Part shown: in pieces, positions 62,519 to 64,000 of the stretch
How positions within the stretch are numbered: the stretch's first letter is position 1
How the letters are laid out: each line of letters starts with the position of its first letter
From: Solimonas aquatica
GTDB lineage: Bacteria > Pseudomonadota > Gammaproteobacteria > Nevskiales > Nevskiaceae
DNA length: 64,000 nucleotides
Direction of reading: 5' to 3'
NCBI RefSeq assembly: GCF_900111015.1
Contig: NZ_FOFS01000003.1
Span: 248,001 to 312,000 of the forward strand
The notes under the pieces: generated by a model
What the model was told of the DNA's origin: nothing
Database searches by the model: none
The model's input: the letters and a program-made list of their open reading frames with translations, nothing else
Translations under genes and position numbers: made by a program

Positions 62519-62992
62519 ATGAACATCGATATCAAAATCCAGCGCAGCCTGGACGTGGACGTCCCGTATGAAGACGTGAAGGTGCTGCTCGACGATCTGG
62601 AGAGCACCATCCGTCGCTTTCCCAAGCTGCGCAAGCTCACCAAGGTGGGCAGCAATGCGTATCTGTGGGAGATGTCGGCGATCGGTTCGCGCGCCGCCAA
62701 TATCGCGCATGAGGTCAGTTACGCCGCCAAATACAGCGTCGATGCCAAGCGCGGGCAGCTCAGCTGGAAGCCGCTGCCGGAATACGGCAACGCCGCCATC
62801 GAAGGGCATTTCCGTCTGCACTCGCAGGGCAAGGCCACCAAGCTGAGCTTCGATGTGCAAGGCAAGCTGCGCGAAGTCCCGGTGCCCTTGATGTACCGCC
62901 TGCTGGCGCCGTCTTTCATCCAGGGCAAGTTCACGCGCCTGGTCGACACTTTTCTGGAAAACACCCGCGACGCGCTGAACACGTCGCGCTGA
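62519..62992 (+). CDS. SRPBCC superfamily protein
   Basis: This 157-residue single-domain protein has the helix-grip profile of the START/Bet v1 superfamily (SRPBCC): IQRSLDVDVPYEDVKVLLDDL, a central beta-sheet with KYSVDAKRGQLSWKPLPEYG, and a C-terminal long helix FTRLVDTFLENTRDAL. Such proteins bind lipids or other hydrophobic ligands; the ligand here is unknown. It lies between acyl-CoA synthetase (120 bp upstream) and acyl-CoA dehydrogenase (52 bp downstream), so a role in carrying or sensing fatty acyl groups is reasonable. Confidence 0.72.
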   Translation: MNIDIKIQRSLDVDVPYEDVKVLLDDLESTIRRFPKLRKLTKVGSNAYLWEMSAIGSRAANIAHEVSYAAKYSVDAKRGQLSWKPLPEYGNAAIEGHFRLHSQGKATKLSFDVQGKLREVPVPLMYRLLAPSFIQGKFTRLVDTFLENTRDALNTSR

Positions 62993-63044
62993 CACTTTTT
63001 CCGTCATCAGCGCCGGCGCGATGTACGCCGGCATGGGGAGAGCT

Positions 63045-64000
63045 ATGAGCTTGGTGAACAAGGCCATGGGCCTGGGTTTGCGTCTGATCAATCGTGTGTC
63101 CAGCTCCGAGCAGCTGGATCGCCTGCATTTGCGCAAGGCCACCGAACGCGCGCTGCGCGTCGGTTCGCGCAACGGCTTTCGCATCGCCACCAGTGCGGCG
63201 CGGCGCTTTGCCGCCACGCGCAAGCTGCTGGCGCCCTCGCGCCTGCCGCGGGCCGCGTCCGATCCGCAGCTGTTCGATCTTTCGCCCAGCGAAGAGCAGC
63301 GCATGCTGCAGGACGCGGCGCAGCGTTTCGCGATGGAGGCCCTGCGCCCCGCCGCGAGCGAGGCGGACAGCAGTTGCGCGGCGCCGGCCGAGCTGCTCAG
63401 CGGCGCCGCCGAGCTGGGCATCACGCTGCTGGGCATTCCCGAAGAACTCGATGGTGCCGGCACCGAGTCCAATGCCGTCACCCAGGTGCTGATCGCCGAG
63501 GCGCTGGCGCAGGGCGACATGGGCCTGGCGCTGGCCTGTCTGGCGCCGAGTGCGGTGAGCAATGCGCTGACGCGCTGGGGCGATGCCGAGCAGCAGACGC
63601 GCTATCTGCCCAGCTTTGCCGCCGAGCACGCGCCGGTGGCGGCGCTGGCGGTGCAGGAGCCGCAGGTGCTGTTCAATCCCTTCGCACTGCAGACCAGCGC
63701 GCGTCGCGAGGGTGAGGGCTTTGTGCTCAGCGGCGTGAAGTCGCTGGTGCCGCGTGCGGCGCAGGCCGAGCTGTTCATCGTCGCCGCGCAGCTGGAAGGC
63801 GTGGGCCCGGCCTTGTTCATCGTCGAATCCGGCGGCGCCGGCATGGGCCTGAGCACGGAACCGGCGATGGGCCTGCGCGCCGCAGCCACCGCGCGTCTGC
63901 AGCTGGACCGGGTGAAGCTGCCGGCGACGGCCCTGCTGGCTGCCGGCGATGCGGCCGTGTACGCCGAATGCATCTCGCTCTCGCGCATCGCCTGGAGCGC
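63045..64000 (+). CDS. Acyl-CoA dehydrogenase family protein, 3' end outside window
   Basis: At least 318 residues are visible. About 75 residues of basic helical sequence (MSLVNKAMGLGLRLINRVSS) precede the dehydrogenase domain, which starts at FDLSPSEEQRMLQDAAQRFA. GITLLGIPEELDGAGTESNA and LAVQEPQVLF match the family's N-terminal and middle domains. The extension is typical of long-chain or membrane-associated variants (FadE-like groups). The ATG at 63045 has GGGGAG four to five bases upstream. The C-terminal catalytic region lies beyond the window. It is third in the synthetase-SRPBCC-dehydrogenase set. Confidence 0.85.
   Translation, partial: MSLVNKAMGLGLRLINRVSSSEQLDRLHLRKATERALRVGSRNGFRIATSAARRFAATRKLLAPSRLPRAASDPQLFDLSPSEEQRMLQDAAQRFAMEALRPAASEADSSCAAPAELLSGAAELGITLLGIPEELDGAGTESNAVTQVLIAEALAQGDMGLALACLAPSAVSNALTRWGDAEQQTRYLPSFAAEHAPVAALAVQEPQVLFNPFALQTSARREGEGFVLSGVKSLVPRAAQAELFIVAAQLEGVGPALFIVESGGAGMGLSTEPAMGLRAAATARLQLDRVKLPATALLAAGDAAVYAECISLSRIAWS

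Noticed and set aside
60566-63562. A 998-codon open frame on the minus strand opposite the acyl-CoA synthetase and SRPBCC genes
   Set aside because: It is a composition shadow; the plus strand carries the AMP-binding motifs and proper ribosome-binding sites.

Overview
The window is chromosomal DNA of a high-GC Gram-negative bacterium. Gene content points to a gammaproteobacterium: yggS divergent from pilT, rplM-rpsI, nnr-tsaE-amidase, pcnB-folK-panBC, queG and rpiA. The abundance of lipid-catabolic genes together with a DUF1302 outer-membrane protein suggests something near the Nevskiales/Solimonadaceae. That placement is inference. No transposase, phage gene or CRISPR array is visible.

Layout. 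1-2.1 kb: a cut-off repeat protein translationally coupled to a sulfotransferase. 2.1-7.1 kb: a MexEF-like RND efflux pair behind a promoter overlapped by two TetR-type palindromes, with no regulator or outer-membrane channel gene beside it. 7.2-15.9 kb: stress and envelope genes (alpha/beta hydrolase, FMN reductase, AI-2E permease, VIT transporter, zinc-ribbon protein, catalase, Crp/Fnr regulator, DUF4398 lipoprotein, OmpA lipoprotein). 15.9-24.6 kb: one giant cyclic beta-1,2-glucan synthase gene. 25-29 kb: two small unknown genes and two secreted esterases (tannase-like and PHB-depolymerase-like). 29.2-35.6 kb: an acyl-CoA dehydrogenase divergent from a CoA-transferase and a dienelactone hydrolase, then AraC, SirB2, NmrA-like and LysR genes. 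35.7-52.8 kb: a housekeeping core with tRNA-Glu(CTC), pcnB, folK, panB, panC, panD, pgi, queG, nnr, tsaE, an amidase, rpiA, yggS, pilT, rplM, rpsI, tRNA-Gln(CTG) and a TPP enzyme. 53-64 kb: a lipid-use region with a DUF1302 outer-membrane protein, a ceramidase, an MBL hydrolase, an AraC regulator, an acyl-CoA synthetase, an SRPBCC protein and a cut-off acyl-CoA dehydrogenase.

The most striking non-coding signal is a pair of tandem hairpins directly in front of panBC and a second pair in front of panD. The four copies share a core (AUGUCUU..UGGGCCGCC), but their basal stems differ and stay paired. Each pair sits just downstream of a good sigma70-type promoter. This matches the described behaviour of the 'pan' RNA motif and implies common RNA-level control of pantothenate synthesis.

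The second is a ~270-bp element at 60.3-60.57 kb. It has terminal inverted repeats and two internal hairpin arms, lacks any gene, and abuts the ribosome-binding site of the acyl-CoA synthetase. The expected interplay in the lipid region is hydrolysis of ceramides or esters outside the cell, uptake across the outer membrane, CoA activation and beta-oxidation.
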